Below are positions 9,068 to 16,735 of a DNA stretch of 64,000 nucleotides, one piece after another (within the stretch, counting starts at the first letter, position 1; every line of letters starts with the position of its first letter). The position numbers and the translations under genes were made by a program. The notes under the pieces are model-generated. The model did no database searches and was not told the origin of the DNA. It worked only from the letters and a program-made list of their open reading frames with translations. The DNA is taken from the NCBI RefSeq assembly GCF_003315135.1, contig NZ_QNRK01000004.1, positions 56,647-120,646 on the forward strand, in the 5' to 3' direction. The stretch comes from Roseiarcus fermentans. GTDB taxonomy: Bacteria; Pseudomonadota; Alphaproteobacteria; Rhizobiales; Beijerinckiaceae.

Positions 9068-10777
9068 ATGCCGCAAGAGATCCGTCTTCCCGACATCGGC
9101 GACTTCCATGACGTCCCGGTGATCGAGATTCACGTCAAGCCCGGCGACCCGGTCAAGAAGGAGCAGACGCTCGTCACCCTCGAGAGCGACAAGGCGACGC
9201 TCGACGTGCCGGCGCCCGCCGACGGCGTGATCGGCGAATTCGCCGTCAAGATCGGCGACAAGGTGAGCCAGGGGAGCCTGATCGCCACATTCGCGAGCGT
9301 CGAGGGCGAGGTGGCTTCGCCCGCTCCCGCCGCCCATCCCACGCCGCCGCCGCCGCCGCCCGCCCACGTCGATTTCGAGGCCGAAATCGTCGTGCTCGGG
9401 GCGGGACCGGGCGGCTACACCGCCGCCTTCCGCGCCGCCGACCTCGGCGAGAAGGTCCTCATCGTCGACAAGCATGCGACGCTCGGCGGGGTCTGCCTCA
9501 ACGTCGGCTGCATTCCGTCCAAGGCGCTCCTGCACGTCGCCAAGACCATCGACGAGGCGGCGGCGATGGGCGCGCACGGCGTCGCCTTCGGCGCGCCGAC
9601 GATCGACCTCGACGCCATCCGCGCCTGGAAGGATTCGGTGGTCAAGCGCCTGACGACGGGCCTGACCGGCCTCGCCCGCCAGCGCAAGGTGACGGTGGTG
9701 CGCGGGGAGGGCGCGTTCACCTCGCAGAACACGCTCCGGGTCGAGACGGCCGAGGGGCCGCGCACGGTCCGCTTCGCCAAGGCGATCATCGCCGCGGGCT
9801 CGGAGCCGGTCGCGCCGGGCTTCATCCCGACCGACAAGCGCATCTGGGATTCGACCGCGGCGCTCGAGATGCGCTTCGCCCCGGAGCGGCTGCTGATCCT
9901 CGGCGGCGGCATCATCGGCCTCGAGATGGCGACGGTCTATCGGGCGCTCGGCAGCAAGATCACGGTGATCGAGATGATGGACCAGCTGATGCCGGGGGCC
10001 GACCCCGACATCGTAGCGCCCTTGGCCAAGCGTCTCGGAAAACTCTACGACAAGATCCTGCTGAAGACGAAGGTGACCGCGGTCGAGGCGAAGCCCGAGG
10101 GGCTGATCGTGAGTTACGAGGGCGCGGACGGGACGAAGACCGAAACCTTCGACGCCATGCTGGTGTCGGTCGGCCGGCGGCCGAACGGCAAGGCGATCGG
10201 GGCCGAGGCCGCCGGCGTCAAAGTCGACGAGCGCGGCTTCATCGCGGTCGACCGCGAAATGCGCACCAACATTCACCACATCTTCGCCATCGGCGACATC
10301 GTCGGCCAGCCGATGCTGGCGCACAAGGCGAGCCACGAGGGCAAGGTGGCGGCGGAAGTGGCGAGCGGCCACAAGTCGGCGTTCGACGCCAAGGTCATCC
10401 CGTCGGTCGCTTACACCGACCCCGAAGTGGCCTGGGTCGGCCCGACCGAGACGGAGCTCAAGGCGAAGGGCGTCAAGTACGGCAAGGCGGTGTTCCCGTG
10501 GGCCGCGAGCGGCCGGTCGCTGGCGCTCGGTCGCGACGAGGGCCTGACCAAGACGCTGTGGGACGAGGCGACCAACCGCCTGATCGGCTGCGGCATCGTC
10601 GGCACGGACGCCGGCGACCTGATCTCGGAGGCGGCGCTCGCGATCGAAATGGGCTCGGAAGCCGAGGACATCGGCCTCACCATCCACCCGCACCCGACGC
10701 TGTCGGAGACCTTCGCCATGTCGGCCGAGGCCTTTGCTGGGACGCTGACGGATCTGTACATGCCGAAGAAGACGTAA
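9068..10777 (+). CDS. lpdA: dihydrolipoamide dehydrogenase with N-terminal lipoyl domain
   Basis: A 569-residue E3 that reoxidises dihydrolipoamide with NAD. Residues 1-80 form a lipoyl domain almost identical in layout to that of AceF (PDIGDFHDVPVIEIHVKPGD, lysine in ESDKATLD near 40). A Pro-rich linker (PTPPPPPPAHVD) leads to the flavoprotein: FAD motif GAGPGGYTAA near 110, redox disulfide CLNVGCIPSK near 142-151, NAD motif GGGIIGLEMA, and the C-terminal active-site HPHPTLSE near 541. The fused lipoyl domain is typical of betaproteobacterial and some other Lpd proteins in aceE-aceF-lpd operons. Confidence 0.97.
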   Translation: MPQEIRLPDIGDFHDVPVIEIHVKPGDPVKKEQTLVTLESDKATLDVPAPADGVIGEFAVKIGDKVSQGSLIATFASVEGEVASPAPAAHPTPPPPPPAHVDFEAEIVVLGAGPGGYTAAFRAADLGEKVLIVDKHATLGGVCLNVGCIPSKALLHVAKTIDEAAAMGAHGVAFGAPTIDLDAIRAWKDSVVKRLTTGLTGLARQRKVTVVRGEGAFTSQNTLRVETAEGPRTVRFAKAIIAAGSEPVAPGFIPTDKRIWDSTAALEMRFAPERLLILGGGIIGLEMATVYRALGSKITVIEMMDQLMPGADPDIVAPLAKRLGKLYDKILLKTKVTAVEAKPEGLIVSYEGADGTKTETFDAMLVSVGRRPNGKAIGAEAAGVKVDERGFIAVDREMRTNIHHIFAIGDIVGQPMLAHKASHEGKVAAEVASGHKSAFDAKVIPSVAYTDPEVAWVGPTETELKAKGVKYGKAVFPWAASGRSLALGRDEGLTKTLWDEATNRLIGCGIVGTDAGDLISEAALAIEMGSEAEDIGLTIHPHPTLSETFAMSAEAFAGTLTDLYMPKKT

Positions 10778-10799
10778 GCGAAGGCACGCTCCCGAGACG

Positions 10800-10823
10800 C
10801 CGGGGGGCAGGCTGCCGCCCCGG
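10800..10823 (+). terminator. hairpin after the pdh operon
   Basis: A GC-rich hairpin (CCGGGGGGCAG pairing with CTGCCGCCCCGG) lies 22 bp after the lpdA stop. It is followed by CTCTCCTTTGGTTTGG, which is not a clear U-tract, so it may be a weak intrinsic terminator or an RNA-stabilising end. Confidence 0.5.
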
Positions 10824-11028
10824 CTCTCCTTTGGTTTGGCCCATTTCCAGAAGGCCGGCGCTTCGATCCTTGACGACTCGGTCGTGATCGAGCCGCTCAC
10901 CGAGGTGGACGGCGGCGTTCCCCGCGACGGCCCCGGAGCCGGTGGGCGCGGGACTCCGGGGCCGGGCGCGGATTCCATCTTTTGAAGGCGTTGCGGCCGA
11001 TTTCCCGGGCGAATGGAACACCGAAGCC

Positions 11029-11174
11029 GCCGTCCTCGCGAGGAGCGAAGCGACGCGGCGATCCAGGTGGGCGCGGCCAAGGCCTGCCGTATGCGGCGCG
11101 TCGCCGCGCTGCAACGTCGGCGCAGGCGGCCCCTGGATCGCCGCGTCGCCCTTCGGGCTCCTCGCGAGGACGGC
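11029..11174. repeat. MITE-like palindromic element with about 40-bp inverted ends
   Basis: The left end (11029-11067, starting GCCGTCCTCGCGAGGAGC) returns in inverted form at 11132-11174 with only a four-base length difference. The two arms enclose about 64 bp. There is no coding frame. The ends belong to the same GTC(A/C)T(T/C)GCGAG...GCGATCC family as the repeats at 11431, 12348 and 55550. It sits in a gap of about 1.2 kb (10778-11970) in which I find no intact gene. Confidence 0.75.
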
Positions 11175-11430
11175 GGAAACGTCATCGCCCGCCTCGGCGT
11201 CGACGACCGCCCGTCATTCCCAAGGCGCGCCAAGGCCTGGCAGTTGCGGGCGACTCGCACGCCCCGGCTGCGCGCCGCACGGGATGGTTGGGGCACGAGG
11301 AGCGGTTCGCCGTCGACGGACGGCCGTCCTCGGATTGGCCGGCGCCTCGCCATGACCGCCGCGCTGGCCATTGCCCGGGCGTGGATTCAACCTTATCAGA
11401 GTTTTGCAGCCGTTTTCCCGGGCGATTGTA

Positions 11431-11630
11431 ACTCCCAAGCCGGTAGCCAACAGCGCCGTCATCGCGAGCGAAGCGAAGCGATCCAGTGCCGCTGGGCCGC
11501 TGTTGCGCCCTCTGATCGTCCCGCCGCCCTTCGTCGCGAGCAGAAGACGGAGCGATTTTTTTCCGCAGTAAGCAACCGGCGGCATAGGTTGCTTCGTCGC
11601 TTTGCTCCTCGCAAAGACGGGGTTGGGAGT
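11431..11630 (+). repeat. interspersed palindromic repeat, copy A
   Basis: About 200 bp bounded by ACTCCCAA and TTGGGAGT. Inside are inverted arms (GTCATCGCGAGCGAAGCG at the left, CGCTTTGCTCCTCGCAAAG at the right) around a core shared with copies B and C (GCCGCTGGGCCGCTG, GTCCCGCCGCCCTTCGTCGC, AGAAGACGGAGCGATT). It lacks the nested CCCCCGGG/CCCGGGGG hairpin of the other copies. The 40 bp to its left (GATTCAACCTTATCAGAG and following) are also shared with copy B and, in part, with 10974. Confidence 0.8.
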
Positions 11631-11868
11631 GACGGGCGATTCTCGCGCCCCGACAGGACGCCGAGCCGGAGGAAGCGGTCGGGCGTCGACGGGGGTCGGC
11701 TTTCGACGGCTTGAGCGACATGGCGAACCACGGGCCGCAACAGCAGCCCCTGGATGGCTTCGTCGCCGCGCTCCTCGCCATGACGGTCGCGCGCGCCGCT
11801 TCCGGTCGCGTGGCGGCGATCGCCCACTCGAGACAATCATGGAGGGCATTTCCTGTCTGGTCCGCTCG

Positions 11869-11883
11869 GAACAAACATAGAAC
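11869..11883 (-). promoter_or_regulatory. SOS box (LexA site), orphan
   Basis: The sequence GAAC-AAACATA-GAAC is a perfect match to the alphaproteobacterial LexA consensus GTTC-N7-GTTC read on the minus strand. No intact SOS gene (recA, lexA, imuA, dnaE2, uvrA) starts beside it. On the minus strand any frame runs at once into repeat DNA, so the site may be the remnant of a lost gene, or may serve the HicB-like gene on the plus strand. Confidence 0.6.
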
Positions 11884-11970
11884 AAACGCCTCCTCAGGAC
11901 AAGACAATGTTGCGCTTTCCGTCGGTTGACGTCGTCCCGCGCCGTCGGCGACCTCGCGCCGGCCTCCTCG

Positions 11971-12231
11971 ATGGTCATGGAGACGCTGGCGCGGTTGATC
12001 GACGCCGTGAGGAATTCGGATGCGAAAGCCGTCGTCATCGAGCCGTTGTCGGAGGAAGACGGCGGCGGCTTCCTCGCGACCGTTCCCGACCTTCCCGGCT
12101 GCATGTCCGACGGCGACACCCGCGAGGAAGCCGCCCGTAACGTCGGGGCCGCCATCGTCTGCTGGCTGGAGGAAGCCGAAGCGCTCGGCCGAACTATCCC
12201 CGAACCGCGGCCGGCGCTGCGGATCGCCTGA
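11971..12231 (+). CDS. HicB-like antitoxin-fold protein without HicA
   Basis: An 86-residue protein with the HicB partial RNase H fold: AVVIEPLSEEDGGGFLATVPDLPGCMSDGDTREEAARNVGAAIVCWLEEAEALG. The block VPDLPGCMSDGDTREEA is the family signature. There is no C-terminal ribbon-helix-helix or HTH DNA-binding tail, and I see no HicA toxin (small dsRBD-like protein with the catalytic His) on either side. It may be a solitary HicB-like protein of the short type. The start is uncertain: ATG at 11971 or 11977, neither with a good ribosome site. It is flanked by repeat DNA on both sides. Confidence 0.6.
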   Translation: MVMETLARLIDAVRNSDAKAVVIEPLSEEDGGGFLATVPDLPGCMSDGDTREEAARNVGAAIVCWLEEAEALGRTIPEPRPALRIA

Positions 12232-12347
12232 TCCGGCCGGCGGTGGATGCTCCGTCGGCCACGGGACGCCTGACCCGTGGACCAGACCCTTCCCGTCGCG
12301 GGTTCAATCTTTTGATGATGTTGCGGCAGTTTTCGCACCATCGCGAA

Positions 12348-12566
12348 ACTCCCAACCCCGTCATTGCGAGGAGCAAAGCGACGAAGCAATCCATGCCGCC
12401 GCTTGCTTCCTGCGGAAAGAATCGCTCCGTCTTCTGCTCGCAACGAAGGGCGGCGGGACGACCAGAGGGCGCGACAGCGGCCCAGCGGCCCTGGATCGCT
12501 TCCCCCGGGCTCTTCGACCCGGGGGTCGCTCGCGATGACGGCGCTGTTCGCTGCCGGCTTGGGAGT
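12348..12566 (-). repeat. interspersed palindromic repeat, copy B (inverted)
   Basis: The reverse complement of copy A and copy C, bounded by ACTCCCAA at 12348 and TTGGGAGT at 12559-12566. It carries one nested hairpin (CCCCCGGG...CCCGGGGG, about 12502-12525) that is absent from copy A. The 12232-12726 gap holds this copy and its flank (TTCAATCTTTTGATGATG, also seen near other copies) and no gene. Confidence 0.8.
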
Positions 12567-12726
12567 TACACCATCGCTTCCCTCCGACATCGTTCGCGTC
12601 GCGCGGCGTCGCGCGCGAAAGGCGCCCCCCGGCGGTTGCGACCGCTGAGAATTCCGCCGTAGATCCCTGACAGAATTGACGCGTCCGGGCTGCTTCGGAT
12701 CTTGCCGCGTTCATCGGAGTGTTTGG

Positions 12727-13146
12727 ATGCCCGATCCCGTCCCGCCGATCGAGGGGGTGCTCGAGACGTCGCTGTATGCGGCCGACGCCCAAAGGACCGC
12801 CGGCTTCTATCGTGACCTGTTCGGCTTCGCGACGCTGGTCGACAGCCCCCGTCTGGTCGCGCTCGAGGCGGCGGCGAGGCAGGTGCTGCTGGTCTTCCAG
12901 CGCGGCGCGACCGCGGGCGACGTCGTCGAGGCGCGTGGAACCATTCCGGGCCACGACGGGGCCGGACGCCTGCATCTGGCGTTTTCGATCGCCGCGGCCG
13001 ACCTCGAGGCGTGGCGGGCGCGGCTTTCGGCCCGCGCCGTCCCGATCGCCGGCGAGTATCGCTGGCCGCGCGGCGGGACGAGCCTCTACTTTCGCGATCC
13101 CGACGGCGCCCTCGTCGAACTGGCGACGCCCGGCCTGTGGTGGTGA
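12727..13146 (+). CDS. VOC (glyoxalase/bleomycin resistance) family protein
   Basis: A 139-residue protein with one glyoxalase-type betaalphabetabetabeta pair: IEGVLETSLYAADAQRTAGFYRDLFGFATL in the first half and GRLHLAFSIAAADLEAWRARL...TSLYFRDPDGALVELATPGLW (written with a break) in the second. The metal-ligand-type positions include the His of LHLAF and the Glu of VELATP. Such proteins include dioxygenases, thiol transferases and drug-binding proteins; nothing fixes the substrate. The ATG at 12727 (MPDPVPPIEG) is preferred to upstream codons, which add only unconserved residues. Confidence 0.85.
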   Translation: MPDPVPPIEGVLETSLYAADAQRTAGFYRDLFGFATLVDSPRLVALEAAARQVLLVFQRGATAGDVVEARGTIPGHDGAGRLHLAFSIAAADLEAWRARLSARAVPIAGEYRWPRGGTSLYFRDPDGALVELATPGLWW

Positions 13147-13190
13147 GCCGGCGGCTTCGCGTCACAGGGCGGCCTCGACAAGGAGTTGAC

Positions 13191-13559
13191 ATGAATGTCT
13201 GCACCCGGGAAGGACTTCCCGGCGCCCGCGCTCCGAAATCCGCCGACGTCGGGAATTTCCTGTCGAGAACGGTCGCTGCGATGGTTGTGGCGGCGGTCGT
13301 GCAGGGCGCGGCCGCGAGTGCGCTCGCGGGGCAGCCGGGAGTGGTTTCCCAACCCGGCGCGTGGCATGGGCATCACGTCTGGCGCGGCGCGCACGCGCAT
13401 GGCGCGTGGCGCGGCGGCGCCGCGCCGTCGGTCGGGGCAGGGGTTCCGCCGCCGCCGGAATTGCCCCCGATCACCGCGCCGCCCCGTCCCTACGGCGGCT
13501 GCCTCCCGACCGCGCCGCGGTACGATTCCTACGGCGCCTATGTCGCCGGCGGCTGCTGA
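13191..13559 (+). CDS. small secreted Gly/Pro/His-rich protein, unknown
   Basis: A 122-residue protein starting at an ATG with AGGAG 5 nt upstream. A hydrophobic segment (VAAMVVAAVVQGAAASALAG, about residues 28-47) is a likely signal peptide. The mature part is low in complexity, with His/Trp/Gly (GAWHGHHVWRGAHAHGAW) and then Pro (PPPPELPPITAPPRP), and ends YDSYGAYVAGGC. No known domain is visible. The His-rich part, and the zinc genes next door, hint at metal binding, but that is speculation. Confidence 0.6.
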   Translation: MNVCTREGLPGARAPKSADVGNFLSRTVAAMVVAAVVQGAAASALAGQPGVVSQPGAWHGHHVWRGAHAHGAWRGGAAPSVGAGVPPPPELPPITAPPRPYGGCLPTAPRYDSYGAYVAGGC

Positions 13560-13565
13560 CCCGCG

Positions 13566-14063
13566 TCACGCCGCCGGACGGGGCGACTCGCCCCCGCAAC
13601 GCCGGCACAGGCCCTTCGCCTCGACCATCACCCGCCTCAGGCGAAATCCGGACCCCGCGGCCTTGGCGGCCAGGACGCGAATCACCTCGTCGTCCTCGAT
13701 CTCCTCGCTGCGTCCGCACGCCTCGCAGATCAGCAGCATGCCGTGGTGCGCATGACCGAGGTGCTCGCAGGGCGCATAGGCGTTCAGGCTCTCGATCTTG
13801 TGCACGAAGCCGCGCTCGAGCAGGAAATCCAGCGTCCGGTAAACAGTCGGCGGCGCGACGTGCTTGCCCTCGCGGCGCGAAAGCTCGTCCAGAATCGCAT
13901 AGGCGCCGAGCGGGGCGGCGCTTGCGGAAAAGATGTCGAGCACGCGACGGCGCAGCGGCGTCAATTGCAGGCCGTCTCGCTCGCAGGCCTGCTCGACCCG
14001 CGCCGCCCAGGTGGTCGGATCGTGCGCGCAGCCGCAGGCCGGATCGTGTTTCGCCTCCAACAT
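13566..14063 (-). CDS. zur: zinc uptake regulator Zur (Fur family)
   Basis: A 165-residue Fur-family protein: winged helix (LTPLRRRVLDIFSASAAPLGAYAILDEL, by eye in two parts, then PPTVYRTLDFLLERGFVHKIES), then the metal-binding dimerisation domain with HLGHAHHGMLLICEACGRSEEI and a second cysteine pair in GLCRRCGG. The four cysteines form the structural zinc site. The short Cys/His-containing N-terminus (HDPACGCAHD) resembles Zur rather than Fur. It is divergent from znuACB with a Zur-type palindrome between, which supports the name. Confidence 0.92.
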   Translation of the reverse strand: MLEAKHDPACGCAHDPTTWAARVEQACERDGLQLTPLRRRVLDIFSASAAPLGAYAILDELSRREGKHVAPPTVYRTLDFLLERGFVHKIESLNAYAPCEHLGHAHHGMLLICEACGRSEEIEDDEVIRVLAAKAAGSGFRLRRVMVEAKGLCRRCGGESPRPAA

Positions 14064-14124
14064 GGACTCACTCTAGCATGGCCGCGATGATCGCTTCGGC
14101 AAAAATCCGGGTTGCCGGACGCAC

Positions 14125-14139
14125 TGTTATAACATAACA
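14125..14139. promoter_or_regulatory. Zur box between zur and znuA
   Basis: A perfect inverted repeat TGTTAT-AAC-ATAACA lies 35 bp before znuA and 62 bp before zur. It matches the core of alphaproteobacterial Zur boxes (TGTTATA...TATAACA). With zinc bound, Zur would repress znuACB and probably its own gene from here. Confidence 0.8.
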
Positions 14140-14173
14140 TGAGCTGGTTGTCGGGCAACTCAGGAGGCCTCTC

Positions 14174-15043
14174 ATGCTGAACACGTTTCCGCTCGCCGCG
14201 GCTCTCGCCCTCTGCGCGTTCGTTGCGCCGGCGTCAGCCGATCCGGTCAAGGTCGTCGCGGCCGAGAATTTTTATGGCGACGTCGCGAAGCAGGTCGGCG
14301 GCGACGCCGTCGCAGTGACCAGCATCCTCGCCAACCCGGACGACGACCCGCACCTGTTCGAGGCGAGCCCGCAGACGGCGAGGGCGCTCGCCGAGGCCAA
14401 GGTGGTGATCGTCAACGGGGTCGACTACGATCCGTGGATGGAGAAGCTCATCGTCGCCCATCCCTCGCCGGGCCGCAGGGAAATCGTCGTCGGCGCGCTC
14501 GTCGGCCGCAAGGCGGGCGACAACCCGCATCTGTGGTACGACCCGGCTTACGTAAAGGCGACGGCCGCGGCGCTCGCCACGGCGCTGACCGCGGTCGACC
14601 CGGCGCACAAGTTGGACTACCAGCATGGACTCGCGAAATTCGACCTTTCGCTGAAGCCGCTCGACGAAAAGATCGCCGCCCTGAAAACCGCCTACGCCGG
14701 CCAGCCGGTGACGGCTTCCGAGCCGGTGTTCGGCTATCAGGCCGCGCTCATCGGCCTCGATGTCCGCAACCAGAAATTCGCGCTCGCGGTGATGAACAAC
14801 GCCGAGCCGACGCCCTCCGAGGTCGCGGCGTTCGAGGACGACCTCAAGGGCCACAAGGTGAAGGCCATGCTCTATAACGCCCAGGCGAGCGAACCCGCGG
14901 TGCAGCGGCTGGTGCAGATGGCGAAGGACAACGCAATCCCGGTCGTCGGCGTGAGCGAGACCGAGCCGCCCAACGCCACCTACCAGACCTGGATGCTCGG
15001 CCAGCTCGACGCGCTCGCGCACGCGCTCAATCCGACCCAGTGA
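14174..15043 (+). CDS. znuA: zinc ABC transporter substrate-binding protein
   Basis: A 289-residue periplasmic cluster A-I binding protein with a signal peptide (LAAALALCAFVAPASA, cleaved before DPVKVV). Metal-ligand blocks include DDDPHLFEASP (His near 59) and DNPHLWYDP (His near 118). The site where many ZnuA proteins carry a third His reads ASEPVFGYQAALIG, without a His, and the long His-rich loop is also absent. That loop type is known in related proteins, and the importer instead has a His-rich tail on ZnuC. The start has a CAGGAGG ribosome site. It overlaps znuC by 4 bp. Confidence 0.9.
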   Translation: MLNTFPLAAALALCAFVAPASADPVKVVAAENFYGDVAKQVGGDAVAVTSILANPDDDPHLFEASPQTARALAEAKVVIVNGVDYDPWMEKLIVAHPSPGRREIVVGALVGRKAGDNPHLWYDPAYVKATAAALATALTAVDPAHKLDYQHGLAKFDLSLKPLDEKIAALKTAYAGQPVTASEPVFGYQAALIGLDVRNQKFALAVMNNAEPTPSEVAAFEDDLKGHKVKAMLYNAQASEPAVQRLVQMAKDNAIPVVGVSETEPPNATYQTWMLGQLDALAHALNPTQ

Positions 15044-15879
15044 GCGCGCTTTCCTTCGACAGCGTCACGATCCGGCTCGGCCGCCGCGACATTCTCTCGG
15101 CGGCGAGCTTCGCCGTGCGCGAGGGCGAGTTCGTCGGCATGCTCGGCGCCAACGGCGCCGGCAAGACCACGCTCATGCGCGCGGCGCTCGGCCTCGTTCC
15201 GGTCGCCGGGGGCGCGATCCGCGTGCTCGGCGCGCCCGCCACCCGCGGCAACCCGGCGATCGGCTACATGCCGCAGAACCGCGGCGCGATGGCCGGGCTC
15301 CGCCTCACCGGCTGGGACGTGGTCGCGAGCGCCGCGGTCGGCCGCCGCTTCGGCTTCGCCCCGCTCGACCGGGCGGCGCGGCGCGAGATCGACTGGGCGC
15401 TCGACGAGGTCGGCGCGCGCGACCTCGCCAGACGGTCGATCGGCGAATTGTCGGGCGGCGAGCGGCAGCGGGTGCTGCTCAGCCAGGCCCTGCTCGGACG
15501 GCCGCGCCTGCTGCTGCTCGACGAGCCGCTGATCTCGCTCGATCCCGCCCACCAGAAGAGCGTGGTCGAGATCGCCCGGCGCGTCTGCGACGACCTGAAG
15601 GCGGCGATCGTGTTCAGCGCCCACGAGCTCAATCCCCTCGTCAACGTGATCGACCGGGTGCTCTACCTCGGCGCCGGTTCGGCCGTGCTCGGTCCGGTCG
15701 ACGAGGTCGTGACCGGCCCGGTGCTGTCGCGCCTGTACGGGGCGGAGATCGAGGTCGTCCGGGTCCGCGACCGCTGGTTCGTCATGGCCGGCGATGTCGA
15801 GGTCGAGCGCGAGGCGCACCGGCACGACGGGCGGCACGGTCCCGCCCACGAGCACGATCACGGCGACGCCCATGCTTGA
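15040..15879 (+). CDS. znuC: zinc ABC transporter ATPase with His-rich tail
   Basis: A 279-residue ABC ATPase starting at GTG inside the znuA stop (GTGA). Walker A is GANGAGKTT, the signature LSGGERQRVLLSQAL, Walker B LLLLDEPLISLD and the switch His lies in FSAHELN. The last 20 residues are unusual: seven His among Asp, Glu and Arg (AHRHDGRHGPAHEHDHGDAHA read in two parts), a cytoplasmic metal-binding tail that could take Zn from the pore or sense it. It powers import of Zn bound by ZnuA. Confidence 0.94.
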   Translation: MSALSFDSVTIRLGRRDILSAASFAVREGEFVGMLGANGAGKTTLMRAALGLVPVAGGAIRVLGAPATRGNPAIGYMPQNRGAMAGLRLTGWDVVASAAVGRRFGFAPLDRAARREIDWALDEVGARDLARRSIGELSGGERQRVLLSQALLGRPRLLLLDEPLISLDPAHQKSVVEIARRVCDDLKAAIVFSAHELNPLVNVIDRVLYLGAGSAVLGPVDEVVTGPVLSRLYGAEIEVVRVRDRWFVMAGDVEVEREAHRHDGRHGPAHEHDHGDAHA

Positions 15880-16669
15880 CTACGATTTCATGCGCACGGC
15901 CTTCGTGGCGTCGGGCGTCGCCGCCGTGCTCGCCGGCGTGGTCGGCTACTTTCTGGTCCTGCGCGGCCAGACCTTCGCTGGCCATGCGCTGTCGCACGTG
16001 GGGTTCACCGGCGCGACCGGCGCGCTGCTGTTCGGCCTGTCGCCGCTCGCCGGCCTCGTCGGCTTCACGCTGGTCGCCGGGATCGGGATGGGTCTGTTCG
16101 GCGAAAAGCTCGCCGAGCGCGACGTCGCCATCGGCATGATGCTGTCGCTGGCGCTCGGCCTCGGGCTGCTGTTCCTGCACTTCTACACCGCGGCCGCGAC
16201 GCAGGCGGCGGCGCTGTTGTTCGGCAACGTGCTCGGCGTCGACTCGTCGGCGCTGCTGGCGCTCGTGGCGCTGGCGGCTGTGAGCCTCGGCGCGCTGGTT
16301 TCGATCGGCCGGCCGCTGGTGTTCGCCTCGCTTCAGCCCGAGCTCGCGGAAGCGCGCGGCGTGCCGCTGCGCTTCGTCTCGGCCGCCTTTCTCGCCATTG
16401 TCGCGGTGACGGTGGCCGAATGCGCCCAGATCGTCGGCGTGCTGCTGGTGTTCACGCTGATGGTCGGCCCGGCGGCCGCGGCGATGAACCTGACCCGCCG
16501 GTTGTGGCTCGGGATCGCGGCGTCGGCGGCGCTGGCGCTGGCGGAAGCCTGGGGCGGCCTGACGCTCGCCTACAATACCGACTGGCCGACGAGTTTCTGG
16601 ATCACCGCGCTGTCGGGCCTCGTGTTCTTCGGCGCGACCGCGGCGCGACGGCTCGGCGAGGCGATGTAG
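15872..16669 (+). CDS. znuB: zinc ABC transporter permease
   Basis: A 265-residue ABC-3 family membrane protein with about eight hydrophobic helices. The ATG at 15872 (MLDYDFMRTAFVASGVAAV) lies inside the end of znuC, an 8-bp overlap, which couples their translation. The block GHALSHVGFTGATGALLFG is the family motif near the pore, and LVFTLMVGPAAAAMNL is near the C-terminus. It completes the znuACB importer under Zur control. Confidence 0.94.
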   Translation: MLDYDFMRTAFVASGVAAVLAGVVGYFLVLRGQTFAGHALSHVGFTGATGALLFGLSPLAGLVGFTLVAGIGMGLFGEKLAERDVAIGMMLSLALGLGLLFLHFYTAAATQAAALLFGNVLGVDSSALLALVALAAVSLGALVSIGRPLVFASLQPELAEARGVPLRFVSAAFLAIVAVTVAECAQIVGVLLVFTLMVGPAAAAMNLTRRLWLGIAASAALALAEAWGGLTLAYNTDWPTSFWITALSGLVFFGATAARRLGEAM

Positions 16670-16735
16670 GGCGGGACGAACCCGCGGGGCCGGGGGGGAA
16701 GCGGCGCAGGGCGACCGCGCGCCCCACGGCGATCG

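Noticed and set aside
8624..11371. Open frame of 915 codons on the minus strand across aceF and lpdA
   Set aside because: Shadow of two certain genes; no family motifs or ribosome site.
10778..11925. Several open frames of 60-240 codons in the repeat island
   Set aside because: They run through inverted repeats, differ between repeat copies and show no family likeness.
11711..11929. HicA toxin upstream of the HicB-like gene
   Set aside because: The only frame there translates repeat DNA and lacks the HicA His-containing fold.
11029..12566. CRISPR array
   Set aside because: Repeats are long, palindromic and not evenly spaced; no cas genes are present.
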